Both the position numbers and the translations under genes were made by a program. Below are positions 1 to 7,881 of a stretch of DNA of 32,227 nucleotides, piece by piece. The notes beneath the pieces were generated by a model. That model was given only the letters and a program-made list of their open reading frames with translations. It searched no databases and was not told the origin of the DNA. The number at the start of each line of letters is the position of its first letter. The first letter of the stretch is position 1. The stretch is from Dehalococcoidia bacterium (lineage in GTDB: Bacteria; Chloroflexota; Dehalococcoidia; UBA3495): positions 1-32,227 of the forward strand of contig JAPKDE010000009.1 in the NCBI GenBank assembly GCA_028822675.1, written 5' to 3'.

Positions 1-814
1 AGCGGGGGTCTTTCAGCATGCCTTCTTGACCAATGGCAGTGCACATGCGCTCCCATAGGCCCTGGTTGGCACAGCCGATGATGAACTGGCCATTGTTGGA
101 CGTAAACGCTTGGTAGGGGACCAGGCTGGGGTGGCCGGAACCCATCCGTGTGGGCTCGACGCCAGTGCCCATGAACCCGGTGGCGTGGTAACTCAGAGCG
201 GCCACTTGGCCGTCCAACAGGGCGGCTTCAACCCACTGGCCCTTGCCTGTTTGTTCTTTCTGACGCAGGGCGGTGAGAATGGTGCCGTAAGCCATCATTC
301 CGGTGAACAAATCGACCAAGGAGAAACCGATACGCAGGGGAGAGCCGTCCGGGTCACCGGTCAGGCTCATCAGGCCACTGTACGCCTGAATCAGAAGGTC
401 ATAACCCGGCATATTGGCCATTGGCCCGCTCCGGCCATAACCAGAGATTGAGCAATAAACTATGCCTGGGTTGGTCTTTTTGATCTCTTCGTAACCCAGA
501 CCCAGACGCTCCAGGGTCCCGGCACGGAAGCTTTCGATAAAGACATCGGCATCGGCCGCCATGTCTTTTACAATTTTGAGTCCCTCAGGTTCTTTCAAGT
601 TGACCGAGAGGCTTCGTTTGTTGCGGTTGAAGGTGAGGAATTGGGTACTCTCCCCATTCACAAAGGGAGTCCATTTACGCGTTTCGTCGCCGCCGGTAGG
701 CTCTTCAATCTTGACGACCTCAGCGCCCATGTCACCCATCAACATGGTACAGAAGGGTCCGGCCAGTGTGCGGGTCAGGTCTACCACTTTGAGCTTGTCC
801 AACGCGCCAGCCAT
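1..814 (-). CDS. Class III CoA-transferase (CaiB/BaiF family), C-terminus off the window
   Basis: The reverse strand reads 271 codons from an ATG at 814 with no stop before the window edge, so the C-terminal third of a roughly 390-400-residue family is missing. The N-terminus (MAGALDKLKVVDLTRTLAGP, then a GDMGAEVVKIE segment) is typical of family III CoA-transferases. Further in, GKGQWVEAALLDG carries the Asp that forms the glutamyl/aspartyl-CoA type covalent intermediate in this family. A good Shine-Dalgarno (AGGAG, about 7 nt before the ATG) decides the start. These enzymes move CoA between carboxylic acids; the substrate cannot be told from sequence. The gene is divergent from the ribokinase-like gene. 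Confidence 0.9.
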   Translation of the reverse strand, partial: MAGALDKLKVVDLTRTLAGPFCTMLMGDMGAEVVKIEEPTGGDETRKWTPFVNGESTQFLTFNRNKRSLSVNLKEPEGLKIVKDMAADADVFIESFRAGTLERLGLGYEEIKKTNPGIVYCSISGYGRSGPMANMPGYDLLIQAYSGLMSLTGDPDGSPLRIGFSLVDLFTGMMAYGTILTALRQKEQTGKGQWVEAALLDGQVAALSYHATGFMGTGVEPTRMGSGHPSLVPYQAFTSNNGQFIIGCANQGLWERMCTAIGQEGMLKDPR

Positions 815-884
815 ATCATTGCTCCTGAAAACTAGTTTTGTTGCTGTTTATCACTAATTAATAGCACTCTAAAACGCCTGCGCG

Positions 885-893
885 ATTATAGCA
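885..893 (-). promoter_or_regulatory. Candidate extended -10 promoter for the CoA-transferase
   Basis: The reverse strand reads TGCTATAAT, a perfect -10 hexamer preceded by TGn, about 70 nt upstream of the CoA-transferase ATG. No convincing -35 box lies at 16-18 nt, which is tolerated for extended -10 promoters. Confidence 0.45.
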
Positions 894-937
894 CGGGCAC
901 AGTATCAGCCCTCCAACCCCTTAATTGGGTGCCCGCG

Positions 938-966
938 TTGACCCTCTGAGCAGGTGGTGCTAGCGT
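938..966 (+). promoter_or_regulatory. Weak candidate promoter for the ribokinase-like gene
   Basis: TTGACC at 938-943, a 17-nt spacer and TAGCGT at 961-966 with TGC before it. The -10 is poor (3 of 6). If used, transcription would start within a few bases of the ATG at 976, giving a nearly leaderless mRNA. That would fit the lack of a Shine-Dalgarno directly before that ATG. Confidence 0.3.
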
Positions 967-975
967 GAACGCCAA

Positions 976-1923
976 ATGTCACAACAACTTTCACTGCAAC
1001 CGCAAAGCATAATCGTCCTGGGCGGGATCAACATGGACCTGGTGACATTTGCGCCACGGTTCCCCCGGCCCGGCGAGACTGTGGTCGGCAATAGTTTCCT
1101 CACCTACGCTGGCGGCAAGGGCGCCAACCAAGCGGTGGCGGTTGCCCGTATGGGCACTAAGTCAGCCATGGTGGGGCGGGTTGGCGGAGACACCTTTGGC
1201 CCCCAACTGTTGGACGGACTCACCGCCGCCGGAGTGGACATCGCTGGTGTTGGCATCAACCCCAACGAAAGCTCAGGTATCGCCGTGATTGGCGTTGACG
1301 AGACTGCCCAGAATTGCATCACCCAGATATTGGGGGCTAACGACACCTGCGGCCCGACAGAAGTGGCAGCCGTAAAACACCGGCTACCCAACGCTGCAGC
1401 CCTTCTGCTGCAATTGGAAGTGTCGATTGACCTTTCGTTGGAAGTGGCCCGTGAAGCCAAGGCTCTAGGCGTGATGACTATGCTGGACCCGGGGCCGGTC
1501 AGGCCGGTACCCCAAGAACTACTTAATCTCTGCGACGTGATCACCCCCAACGAGACTGAAGCCCAGGCCCTGGTGAATTTCCCGGTCACTGGTCCATACT
1601 CGGCAGCCGAGGCGGCGTCGGTGCTGCTCGGCATGGGTATTGGAACGGTGGTGGTCAAGTTGGGTGCCCAGGGAGCGTATTACGCCGACAGCTCTGTCCG
1701 GGGGATGGTTCAGCCGTTTGACGTTGCCGCTTTGGACTCCGTGGCTGCCGGTGATGCTTTTAACGGAGCGTTGGCCGTCTCGCTGGCAGAGGGGATGGGC
1801 TTGGCAGAGGCTACGACCATCGCCTGCGCTGCTGGAGCGCTGTCAGTGACCAAAACAGGCGCCCAGGACGCCATGCCCGAACGCGCGTTGGTGGAAGAGC
1901 TGGTCCGGAATCAGCGACGCTGA
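976..1923 (+). CDS. Ribokinase-like PfkB-family carbohydrate kinase
   Basis: A 315-residue protein of normal ribokinase length. It has the N-terminal GGINMD strand, the substrate-binding AGGKGANQA motif (residues 45-53), the DPGPVRPVP and TPNETEAQAL segments typical of ribokinases, and the anion-hole/catalytic motif AAGDAFNG with the predicted catalytic base Asp260. The family transfers phosphate from ATP to the primary hydroxyl of ribose or a related sugar or nucleoside. The motif DSVAAGD differs slightly from the usual DTTGAGD (first Gly to Ala). No ribose transporter or rbsD is nearby, so the substrate is uncertain. The stop overlaps by 13 nt the 3' end of the convergent membrane-protein gene. 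Confidence 0.88.
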   Translation: MSQQLSLQPQSIIVLGGINMDLVTFAPRFPRPGETVVGNSFLTYAGGKGANQAVAVARMGTKSAMVGRVGGDTFGPQLLDGLTAAGVDIAGVGINPNESSGIAVIGVDETAQNCITQILGANDTCGPTEVAAVKHRLPNAAALLLQLEVSIDLSLEVAREAKALGVMTMLDPGPVRPVPQELLNLCDVITPNETEAQALVNFPVTGPYSAAEAASVLLGMGIGTVVVKLGAQGAYYADSSVRGMVQPFDVAALDSVAAGDAFNGALAVSLAEGMGLAEATTIACAAGALSVTKTGAQDAMPERALVEELVRNQRR

Positions 1924-2423
1924 ATTCGCCGCGCCACGTAGCCGATAGCCCGGGTGGCTATGGTGACAATCCAAGCAATTACCGCCAACGTGAAAACCCA
2001 CCAGTAGGGCGGCCAATTAATTCCGCCAGCAATTCCAACACAGGCGATCACAGTGGCCAGCCCAATGGCCTTGGCCTGGACGCTGCGAGACAGCCGTCCT
2101 GCTTCAGAATCCACCACAGCCAAGAAAGCGAGCACCAACGCCAGGATAGTAACTATGGCAGTGCTCTTCCAAAAAGCATCGGAGTTGGGTGTCCCCCAGA
2201 GTCCGAGTAGCAGTAGTAGCAAAGCTATTGCGGTTGCCCCGACTGCTACTCGGGAGACCATTGACTCCGGCCTTCGTTCTGCCACCCAAATCGGGCCGAG
2301 GCTGCAGAAGAAATAACTCTCCACCATCAGCGCGCTAAGCAGGAATCGCCCTCGGGTCTTGGTGTATTCTCCCAGAACAACAATGGCGATCACGATCAAT
2401 ACAGCTATAACCGACGAAATCAA
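1911..2423 (-). CDS. Hypothetical four-helix integral membrane protein
   Basis: A 170-residue hydrophobic protein with about four or five predicted membrane segments: SSVIAVLIVIAIVVL near the N-terminus, VGATAIALLLLLLGLWG, TAIVTILALVLAFLAVV, and a C-terminal pair around VIACVGIAGGINW and WVFTLAVIAWIVTIA. It ends in a basic tail (ARRIQRR), expected on the cytoplasmic side. No family is recognised. The start is uncertain: 2423 is a TTG, and the frame stays open upstream to a stop at 2508-2510 without any ATG or GTG. The upstream residues (QPGQKIRRFITAKNYGFGF) look protein-like, so the true start may lie further upstream or have been lost. It converges on the ribokinase-like gene. Confidence 0.6.
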   Translation of the reverse strand: MISSVIAVLIVIAIVVLGEYTKTRGRFLLSALMVESYFFCSLGPIWVAERRPESMVSRVAVGATAIALLLLLLGLWGTPNSDAFWKSTAIVTILALVLAFLAVVDSEAGRLSRSVQAKAIGLATVIACVGIAGGINWPPYWWVFTLAVIAWIVTIATRAIGYVARRIQRR

Positions 2424-2654
2424 AAATCCAAATCCGTAGTTCTTAGCCGTGATGAAGCGTCTAATTTTCTGTCCTGGTTGAATGATTGTCTGACTCTGCG
2501 GTAGAAATTATCAGGTCGGTTAACGCGTTATTAAGATGCTCTGGGTAGCACTACAACAATGACGCCAGGGCATATTATAATCAGCGGCACCAATATTTAA
2601 AGGGCGAAAACAAGCCCGGCAGATCAGTTTTTCACAGTTATAGAGAGTGGTTTC

Positions 2655-3152
2655 TTGAACCAAGTAGACAAATTCTGCCCTTCCTGCGCCGCGGCCCTGG
2701 AGATTAAAGAAGTATTTGGGCAGCAACGGCCCATGTGCCCAAGTTGTGGCCGGGTAATCTTCTACGACCCCAAAGTTGCAGTCATCTGTATCGTTCCCAG
2801 AGACGGCCAGGTGCTTATGATCCGCCGGGGGACTGACCTTGGTTATGGGTTGTGGGGGCTACCAGGCGGGTACGTTGACCGGGGTGAGGTGGTGGAGAAG
2901 GCAGCAGCCCGGGAAGTATGGGAAGAGACCGGTTTGGTGGTAGAAACCGGCGACCTAATTGGGTTGTTTTCTGAATCCGGAGACCCGGTGATGGTGGCGG
3001 TATATGCTGCCAGGGAGACCGGCGGGACAATGGAAGCAGGACCGGAGGCGCTTGAAGTTGAGTTTTTCAGCATTGACGCCCTGCCGGAATTGGCCTTCCC
3101 CCGAGATCGGGAAGTGCTGGTCAGATGGCAAATGAGTAGAAACAATGATTGA
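2655..3152 (+). CDS. Nudix hydrolase with N-terminal zinc ribbon
   Basis: A 165-residue protein. Residues 8-31 hold two CPSC pairs (Cys8, Cys11, Cys28, Cys31) forming a zinc ribbon like that of NudC-type NADH pyrophosphatases. The Nudix box is complete: Gly72, Glu78, then REVWEETGL at 86-94, with the metal-binding glutamates in the REXXEE core. Nudix enzymes hydrolyse a nucleoside diphosphate linked to another group; the substrate cannot be predicted, but ADP-ribose, NADH or a related dinucleotide is plausible. The start is a TTG at 2655 preceded by a purine-rich GAGAG stretch; an internal start would cut the zinc ribbon. Upstream (2575-2581) lies a palindromic ATTATAAT that could act as a -10 box in either direction, but no good -35 accompanies it. 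Confidence 0.88.
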   Translation: MNQVDKFCPSCAAALEIKEVFGQQRPMCPSCGRVIFYDPKVAVICIVPRDGQVLMIRRGTDLGYGLWGLPGGYVDRGEVVEKAAAREVWEETGLVVETGDLIGLFSESGDPVMVAVYAARETGGTMEAGPEALEVEFFSIDALPELAFPRDREVLVRWQMSRNND

Positions 3153-3537
3153 CACAAAAACCATGAAACAAAGCCCGTGAAACGAAAACTGGGAAACGAA
3201 AAACGCCGCCTGGAAGGATCACCAGACGACGTTACGGAGTAGGGAGACGTTATGTCTTCTTGTTATGTTAATCAACAATCGATCTCTTGGTCAAGTTTTA
3301 TGACGAAACAGGGGGTTTTTCTTGGGGTCGGTTGCAAAAAATACTCCACCCAGGTGAGTAGTCCAGGTGGAGTGGGTGGAGATAGGAGGGCCTTTTTTCA
3401 ACCCTACTTATATTATGTTAAATAGTCCTCCAGCCACGGTCAAGCCAGCAGCAAACCGCTCAGGCGCGGGCCGATAACAGAGACCGCAACGTCAGGACAA
3501 GCAAACTTCAGGCAAACAAAAACACACGGAGGAACCA
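3153..3537. other. 385-bp gene-poor leader region upstream of the cupin gene
   Basis: No recognised gene. It contains: (a) an imperfect palindrome 3204-3235 (AACG/CGTT outer arms, CTGG/CCAG inner arms); (b) a 57-codon ORF at 3252-3425 with AGGGAG just before its ATG, whose Ser/Gly/Tyr-rich sequence resembles no family I know; (c) a perfect 7-bp hairpin CTCCACC (3344-3350) / GGTGGAG (3366-3372). The ORF is listed here rather than as a gene because only the ribosome-binding site supports it. Confidence 0.5.
3336..3372 (-). terminator. Possible reverse-strand intrinsic terminator
   Basis: Read on the minus strand, CTCCACC, a 15-nt loop and GGTGGAG are followed by TATTTTTT, the layout of an intrinsic terminator. 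No minus-strand gene ends here, so its role is unclear; it may end antisense transcription or be part of a leader structure read in the plus direction. Confidence 0.35.
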
Positions 3538-3870
3538 ATGGCGATTTACCGAGTTTATGCAGGAAGTGACGGAGAGAGTCACATCGAGGAAATGAAGTTG
3601 GAGGACCACCCTGAACTGGGCGCTTTGACCGGCCTAACGGAGTTGCAGGTAAAAGACTTTGACGGGTCCCGGAACATGGACTTTCACCCATTGCCGGAAC
3701 GGCGGCTAATAATCCATACCGCAGGAGAAGTTGAGATCACTGTCAGTGACGGTACCAAACAGATTCTCCGCCCCGGTGATATCAGACTGATGGAAGACAC
3801 CACCGGCAAGGGCCACCAGCACTTAGACCTAGGCCCAAACGCGGCGGTATACGTGCTGCTAAAGGACTAA
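3538..3870 (+). CDS. Small single-domain cupin protein
   Basis: A 110-residue protein with a beta-barrel pattern typical of small cupins: RRLIIHTAGEVEITVSDG followed by a Pro-Gly-Asp turn (LRPGDIRLMEDTTGKGHQH), which matches the second cupin motif G-D-x(4)-P/H-type region, with His93 and His95 as possible metal ligands. Many cupins of this size are isomerases, dioxygenases or sugar-binding regulators; no specific function can be assigned. A strong GGAGG lies 6 nt before the ATG. The gene ends just ahead of a very strong terminator (3943-3980) and appears to be monocistronic. Confidence 0.8.
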   Translation: MAIYRVYAGSDGESHIEEMKLEDHPELGALTGLTELQVKDFDGSRNMDFHPLPERRLIIHTAGEVEITVSDGTKQILRPGDIRLMEDTTGKGHQHLDLGPNAAVYVLLKD

Positions 3871-3942
3871 CCGTCGGCCAAATTAACTTGGGCACATGGA
3901 ACTGACGGCCATATTAAGCCGCCAGGATTGCCCAACAAATAA

Positions 3943-3980
3943 AAAACAGGCCGGACTGAATCAGTCCGGCCTGTTTTAGT
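3943..3980. terminator. Strong bidirectional intrinsic terminator
   Basis: A near-perfect hairpin with arms 3943-3959 and 3961-3977 (core CAGGCCGGACTGA / TCAGTCCGGCCTG) is flanked by A-run on the left and T-run on the right. It can end the cupin transcript in the plus direction and the lipoprotein-like gene (stop at 4070) in the minus direction. Confidence 0.92.
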
Positions 3981-4069
3981 TGCGCTTCTGGAAATGCTAG
4001 TTAATTGGGCTCAGATAACCGACATTAGAACTGGCAGTCGTCGTTGACGATACCCTAGCCTACCAAAAC

Positions 4070-4507
4070 TCAAGGCTCAGGAGAACCGTCGTTCAATTTC
4101 TTCCCTCCTTGGTGTAGCTCCATGGTGACTTTACCATCGTCGCCGTCCGTGGAGACGTTGGTCACTTTGAAATCAAATTTGGCGGTGGGAGCTATACCCA
4201 AAAACTCCCTGTAACTGCCCATGCTTGCACTCGCAGCGTTGGAGAAGTTAGCAGCCGCGCAACTCGCTTTGGAGTCTGCGCTGAAAAGATCGTGATACTC
4301 ATCCCAACTATCATTGCTGATCAATTGGGCGGCTATGTTAGTGCGGTCTTCAAGTGCCTCTTGAGTGGGGTCTGACTCAGAACCTCCGCAGGCAAACATT
4401 GTCACAGTTACCAGAATAACGATAAAAATATCGGGAATTTCAAACCTTGGCCTCTCTTTCAATAATTCAATAGGCAAATTTGTAGATGTCCATTGGTCGC
4501 CGAGCAA
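4070..4507 (-). CDS. Small lipoprotein-like hypothetical protein
   Basis: Up to 145 residues from a TTG at 4507. A hydrophobic segment FIVILVTVTMFAC ends in Cys followed by GGSESD, a credible lipobox and acidic linker, so the mature part should be an exported lipoprotein. A TTG at 4462 (codon 16, giving KERPRFEIPDIFIV as the signal-peptide N-region) is the more natural start; neither has a clear Shine-Dalgarno. The mature region alternates helix (LISNDSWDEYHDLFSADSK) and strands (KFDFKVTNVST, KVTMELHQGGKK), which resembles an NTF2-like fold, but no family match can be claimed. It is convergent with the cupin gene. Confidence 0.55.
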   Translation of the reverse strand: MLGDQWTSTNLPIELLKERPRFEIPDIFIVILVTVTMFACGGSESDPTQEALEDRTNIAAQLISNDSWDEYHDLFSADSKASCAAANFSNAASASMGSYREFLGIAPTAKFDFKVTNVSTDGDDGKVTMELHQGGKKLNDGSPEP

Positions 4508-4848
4508 ATAATGAGGAGTCCTATTTGATCAACCAAGAGCAGGTTTCGGTAGGTGTTCCAAGCGGTGCCGCTGAGCCTGAAATCTGATACGTGCAGCACT
4601 AAATAATTTCGGAATACCCCCTTCTTAAAAGCGAGTTCCCTGCTATAGGGGGCTCTCTTTATGTTCTTAGCGGATTCTGGCCCACACAAAACTGCCCTTA
4701 AGCTGACAGGAAGCCGCGTGCCTGTTTATGTCTGCTAGCACTATTGAATTAGAAGCTTTACTGCTGACGGGCCGCTTGCTGTACTTGAGGCCTCTTTATC
4801 AGCATTTAGTTTTGGCAGAAAAAGTCAGAATCACCTCGGAGCTAATCA
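4508..4848. other. Intergenic region, 341 bp, no supported gene
   Basis: Nothing convincing is coded here. A hairpin with arms 4633-4641 and 4647-4655 (GAGTTCCCT / AGGGGGCTC, two G-U pairs) is present but lacks a proper T-run. A 76-codon reverse ORF (4459-4689) overlaps the lipoprotein gene and has no protein-like features. Confidence 0.5.
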
Positions 4849-5446
4849 ATGGATTTCAACGATATCTTCCCAGAAGGCCTGGATATAACCGATGCCTATA
4901 ATCAATTGGAGCCGGTTGCCATCTACATCCTTACTATGGCCTTATACGCGTTATTCATCTTCAAGTTTTACTGGTTTGTAGGCTCTAAGGACGTTTTTGG
5001 GCTGGATGTCTCCAAGTACGAACAGGCTAAATTCAAAGCCGCCCGTGTCTTTATTCACCTTACGCTGTACATGGGAAAATACCTTTTCACCTTCCCATTG
5101 GTTGCTTTCTTCTGGTTTGCTGTCCTTCTTGGCAAACGATCAGGAGTTCCAGGAAATTCTTCTGATTACTACGGCGGTGGTCGGTACCATCAGAATCAGC
5201 GCCTACATCACTGAGGACCTTTCAAGAGACTTGGCCAAAATACTCCCTTTTGGTGTGTTGGCCTTTGTAATCATCGATCTTTCGTCCTTCGATGCCTCTG
5301 ACTCTCTTGAGATTCTTAGACAGGCCGACGACAACAGAGAAACAATTCTTTACTATCTAGGGTTCACTGTAGTGCTGGAATTTTCGCTTCGGTTTGTTAG
5401 TGGAGCCGTTAGCCTGTTCAGGTCTAAGATGCTGAACAGTCGCTAA
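4849..5446 (+). pseudogene. Frameshifted multi-pass membrane protein gene
   Basis: The frame from the ATG at 4849 (GGAG 7 nt upstream) codes a soluble N-terminus, then YILTMALYALFIFKFYWF and a second membrane segment LFTFPLVAFFWFAVLL, before turning into low-complexity junk and a stop at 5214. From about 5120 the next frame continues naturally with FLANDQEFQEILLITTAVV, two or three further membrane segments (ILPFGVLAFVIIDL, YYLGFTVVLEFSLRFV) and a basic end, stopping at 5446. Joining the frames gives a plausible protein of about 199 residues with five hydrophobic segments. The switch lies within 5120-5131 and needs one extra base (or two lost). It could be a real frameshift, an assembly error or, less likely, programmed frameshifting. 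No family is recognised. Confidence 0.75.
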
Positions 5447-5524
5447 ATCTTCCGGCAAATCGTTCAAGGAGCCACCAAAAGATTGTTGACTACGGATTTC
5501 AGTATCCCCAGGTAAACTTGCCAA

Positions 5525-5553
5525 TTGACAAGGCACTCCAGCCTGCTCAAAAT
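5525..5553 (+). promoter_or_regulatory. Candidate promoter for the Asp-box/flavoenzyme pair
   Basis: A perfect TTGACA at 5525-5530, a 17-nt spacer and CAAAAT at 5548-5553 (4 of 6). The expected start near 5560 leaves about 45 nt of leader before the ATG at 5606. A small hairpin (AACCC / GGGTT) lies in that leader. Confidence 0.45.
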
Positions 5554-5605
5554 GGGCTCAACCTAATTAAGAACCCATAAGGGTTTTATCCGGAGGGATG
5601 TAGAT

Positions 5606-6595
5606 ATGCCAGGAAAAACATTTATATATGTCGGCGCGGAAGCAGACGGTCTCTACCGCAAGGAAGAATCGGATGGTCAATGGCAGAAACTAGCCAAGGG
5701 TATGCCGCCTGCACCTCAGGTCCGAGCCATTGCGATTCACCCCAATGACACCAAAACGGTCTTTGTGGGCACCCAGCGCGGCGTCTATCGCAGTAAAGAC
5801 AGCGGCGACAGTTTTGAGCGCATGAACATGGCTGAGGGCCGCCACGTTTGGACTATTAAGTTTCACCCCAATGACTCCAGCACCATGTTCTTGGGGACTG
5901 AGGGCAGCGAAGTGTTCAAGTCCACCGACTGCGGTGAGAACTGGGACCACCTGGCCACCATCATCAACCAAGATTCGGTACAGATGGCCTTTGCCACCCG
6001 CATCTTGGGCATTGGCATTGAAGCTAAAAACCCAGATCAGATGTATGCCGCGCTAGAAGTTGGCGGCGCCGCCCATAGCAGTGACGGTGGTAAATCATGG
6101 ACGATTAGGAACAAAGAGTTCGACGGCGATGTAGACCTGATGGACCTGCACGGTGTCACCGTAGGCGCTGCTGACTCGTCGGCTGTGTTCATATCCAACC
6201 GCACCGGTGTTTGGCGAAGTCGCGACCGTGGCGCCAACTGGGACAACCTGAAATTCGAGAATTTCACGGACATTTTCTACTCCAGAGGCGTGGAAACGGC
6301 ACCTGACAACCCTGACACCTTATACGCCTGCGTCGGCCTGAACTTTGGCAGCAAACAGGGCGGCGTCATGCGTTCAACCAACCAAGGAGACACCTGGGAG
6401 CGGTTCGACAAGGGCATCAAGCCATTGAGTACCACTTTCGGCGTATCGATCAACGAACACGCCCCGGAGCAGGTGTATTTCTGCACCCGTGAGGGTGAGG
6501 TTTTCGGCACTCGTGACGGCGGAGACACATGGTCCTCCCACGCTTTGCCGGAGATTGCTGGCAGCGTGAAAGCGATTGCCTGCGCGTCGGCCTAG
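5606..6595 (+). CDS. Asp-box (BNR/sialidase-like) beta-propeller protein
   Basis: A 329-residue protein built from six Asp-box repeats of the S/T-x-D-x-G-x-x-W/F type, at residues 63-70, 106-113, 158-165, 205-212, 257-264 and 302-309 (for example STDCGENW, SSDGGKSW, TRDGGDTW). Between them run repeated AIHPNDTKTVFVGT-like strands, so it should fold as a six- or seven-bladed propeller. There is no signal peptide, so unlike secreted sialidases it is probably cytoplasmic. Nothing shows glycosidase catalytic residues, and the role is better described as unknown (protein or ligand binding). GGAGG precedes the ATG. The next gene begins 25 nt downstream on the same strand, suggesting an operon. Confidence 0.85.
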   Translation: MPGKTFIYVGAEADGLYRKEESDGQWQKLAKGMPPAPQVRAIAIHPNDTKTVFVGTQRGVYRSKDSGDSFERMNMAEGRHVWTIKFHPNDSSTMFLGTEGSEVFKSTDCGENWDHLATIINQDSVQMAFATRILGIGIEAKNPDQMYAALEVGGAAHSSDGGKSWTIRNKEFDGDVDLMDLHGVTVGAADSSAVFISNRTGVWRSRDRGANWDNLKFENFTDIFYSRGVETAPDNPDTLYACVGLNFGSKQGGVMRSTNQGDTWERFDKGIKPLSTTFGVSINEHAPEQVYFCTREGEVFGTRDGGDTWSSHALPEIAGSVKAIACASA

Positions 6596-6620
6596 GCGTC
6601 AGACTATTTCCAGAGGCTAA

Positions 6621-7790
6621 ATGAGCGACATCCAAAACCACGACCCGGTGGCCGCGGCCAAGGCGCTGGCGCCGCAGATTAACGCAGCCAGAGGGGATAT
6701 TCAGTCCCAGTGTCAATTGCCAGATTCTTTGGCCGAGGCTATGGCTCAGGCCGGTCTCCTTCAGCTATATGTGCCTGCGGCCATCGGAGGACCCGAGACC
6801 GACCCAATAACCGCTTTCAAAGCCGTAGAGGAGCTTTCCAAGGTGGACGGCTCAGTGGGCTGGTGCTCGTTTGTAGCCAGCGCCATCTCCATGTACACCG
6901 CCTGGGTGCCCGCCAAACTGGGCCGCGAGCTTTTTGGGCAACCCTTAGACGTGCGGGCAGCAGGCTCGTTTCGCCCCACCGCCGACGCGTTGCTGGTGGA
7001 CGGCGGCTACAAGATCGGCGGACGCTGGAATTACGTGAGTGGCGTTGACCATGCCAACTGGCTGTTTTTGAACTGCAATATCGTCAACGAATCGGGTCCG
7101 GTGCGTAACGAACAAGGTGAACCGGTAACCAGGATGATGATCGTGCCACGTTCCGCTGGCGTGATTGAAAAGACCTGGTCAACCATGGGCATGCGCGGCA
7201 CTGGCAGTAACGACGTGGTGATTGCAGAAGAGTTTGTGCCCGACGAACGCACCTGCCTGCTGTACGAACCGTCTGCCACCCAAGGCATCCACTACAACCC
7301 AAGGTCGGTAACCATGATCAGCTGGGTCTTGGTTGCCGCCAATGCCCTGGGGATGGCCAGAGGGGCAATGGATACTTTTGTGGGTCTGGCAACCTCTTCA
7401 GGCTCCAACACCACGCCGGTGCTACTGAGAGACCGGGCTGTAGTCCAGACTACGGTGGGCGAGGCTGAAGCCATCATCAGCGGCGCACGAGCGTACGTAC
7501 TGGACGCGGGGGGAAAGCTCTGGGACGAGGCCACTCAAGGGAATACCGACCTTGGGCCTTTGGTATTGCAGGGAAGGTTGGCCATTACTCATGCCATACG
7601 CGAGTCGGTGCGCGCGGTGGATATGCTTTATTACGCGGCAGGCACCAATGCTATTCACCAGGAGAACGGTCTGGAGCAGTACTTCCGAGACATCCACACT
7701 GCCAGCCATCACATCTCGGGCCTGCACTCCAATTACGAGTACGGCGGCCAAATCCTAATGGGCCTACCCACAGGCGCATCGGGCTGGTGA
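6621..7790 (+). CDS. Acyl-CoA-dehydrogenase-fold flavoenzyme (DszC/HsaA-like)
   Basis: A 389-residue protein of the acyl-CoA dehydrogenase fold, closest in pattern to the group D flavin monooxygenases and related hydroxylases. The signs are the ELSKVDGSVGWCSFVASA helix typical of that subgroup, the middle beta-domain segment RWNYVSGVDHANWLFLN, the STMGMRGTGSNDVVIAEEFV strand, and a C-terminal helical domain ending with a conserved His region (DIHTASHHISGLHSNYEY). The group uses reduced flavin supplied by a partner reductase to hydroxylate aromatic or polycyclic substrates, but members acting as dehydrogenases also exist; the substrate is unknown. AGAGG precedes the ATG. It is probably co-transcribed with the Asp-box gene. 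Confidence 0.85.
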   Translation: MSDIQNHDPVAAAKALAPQINAARGDIQSQCQLPDSLAEAMAQAGLLQLYVPAAIGGPETDPITAFKAVEELSKVDGSVGWCSFVASAISMYTAWVPAKLGRELFGQPLDVRAAGSFRPTADALLVDGGYKIGGRWNYVSGVDHANWLFLNCNIVNESGPVRNEQGEPVTRMMIVPRSAGVIEKTWSTMGMRGTGSNDVVIAEEFVPDERTCLLYEPSATQGIHYNPRSVTMISWVLVAANALGMARGAMDTFVGLATSSGSNTTPVLLRDRAVVQTTVGEAEAIISGARAYVLDAGGKLWDEATQGNTDLGPLVLQGRLAITHAIRESVRAVDMLYYAAGTNAIHQENGLEQYFRDIHTASHHISGLHSNYEYGGQILMGLPTGASGW

Positions 7791-7881
7791 CACCTCAAGT
7801 GCCTCAGGTGCCTCAGCCGGCACGGGCGAGTTTGGGGGTGGTATTACCTAGTAATGCTTGCCAGGCAGAACGACTTAGCTC

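Noticed and set aside
1104..1658. 184-codon reverse ORF inside the ribokinase-like gene
   Set aside because: Low-complexity Ser/Thr/Ala/Pro translation, antisense to a gene with complete family motifs; a GC-driven shadow.
2571..2585. Bidirectional promoter at the palindromic ATTATAAT
   Set aside because: The -10 match is perfect both ways, but neither side has a credible -35 or an extended -10, so it is not listed as a promoter.
4459..4689. 76-codon reverse ORF upstream of the lipoprotein-like gene
   Set aside because: Overlaps the start of that gene in another frame and shows no domain, signal or ribosome-binding site.
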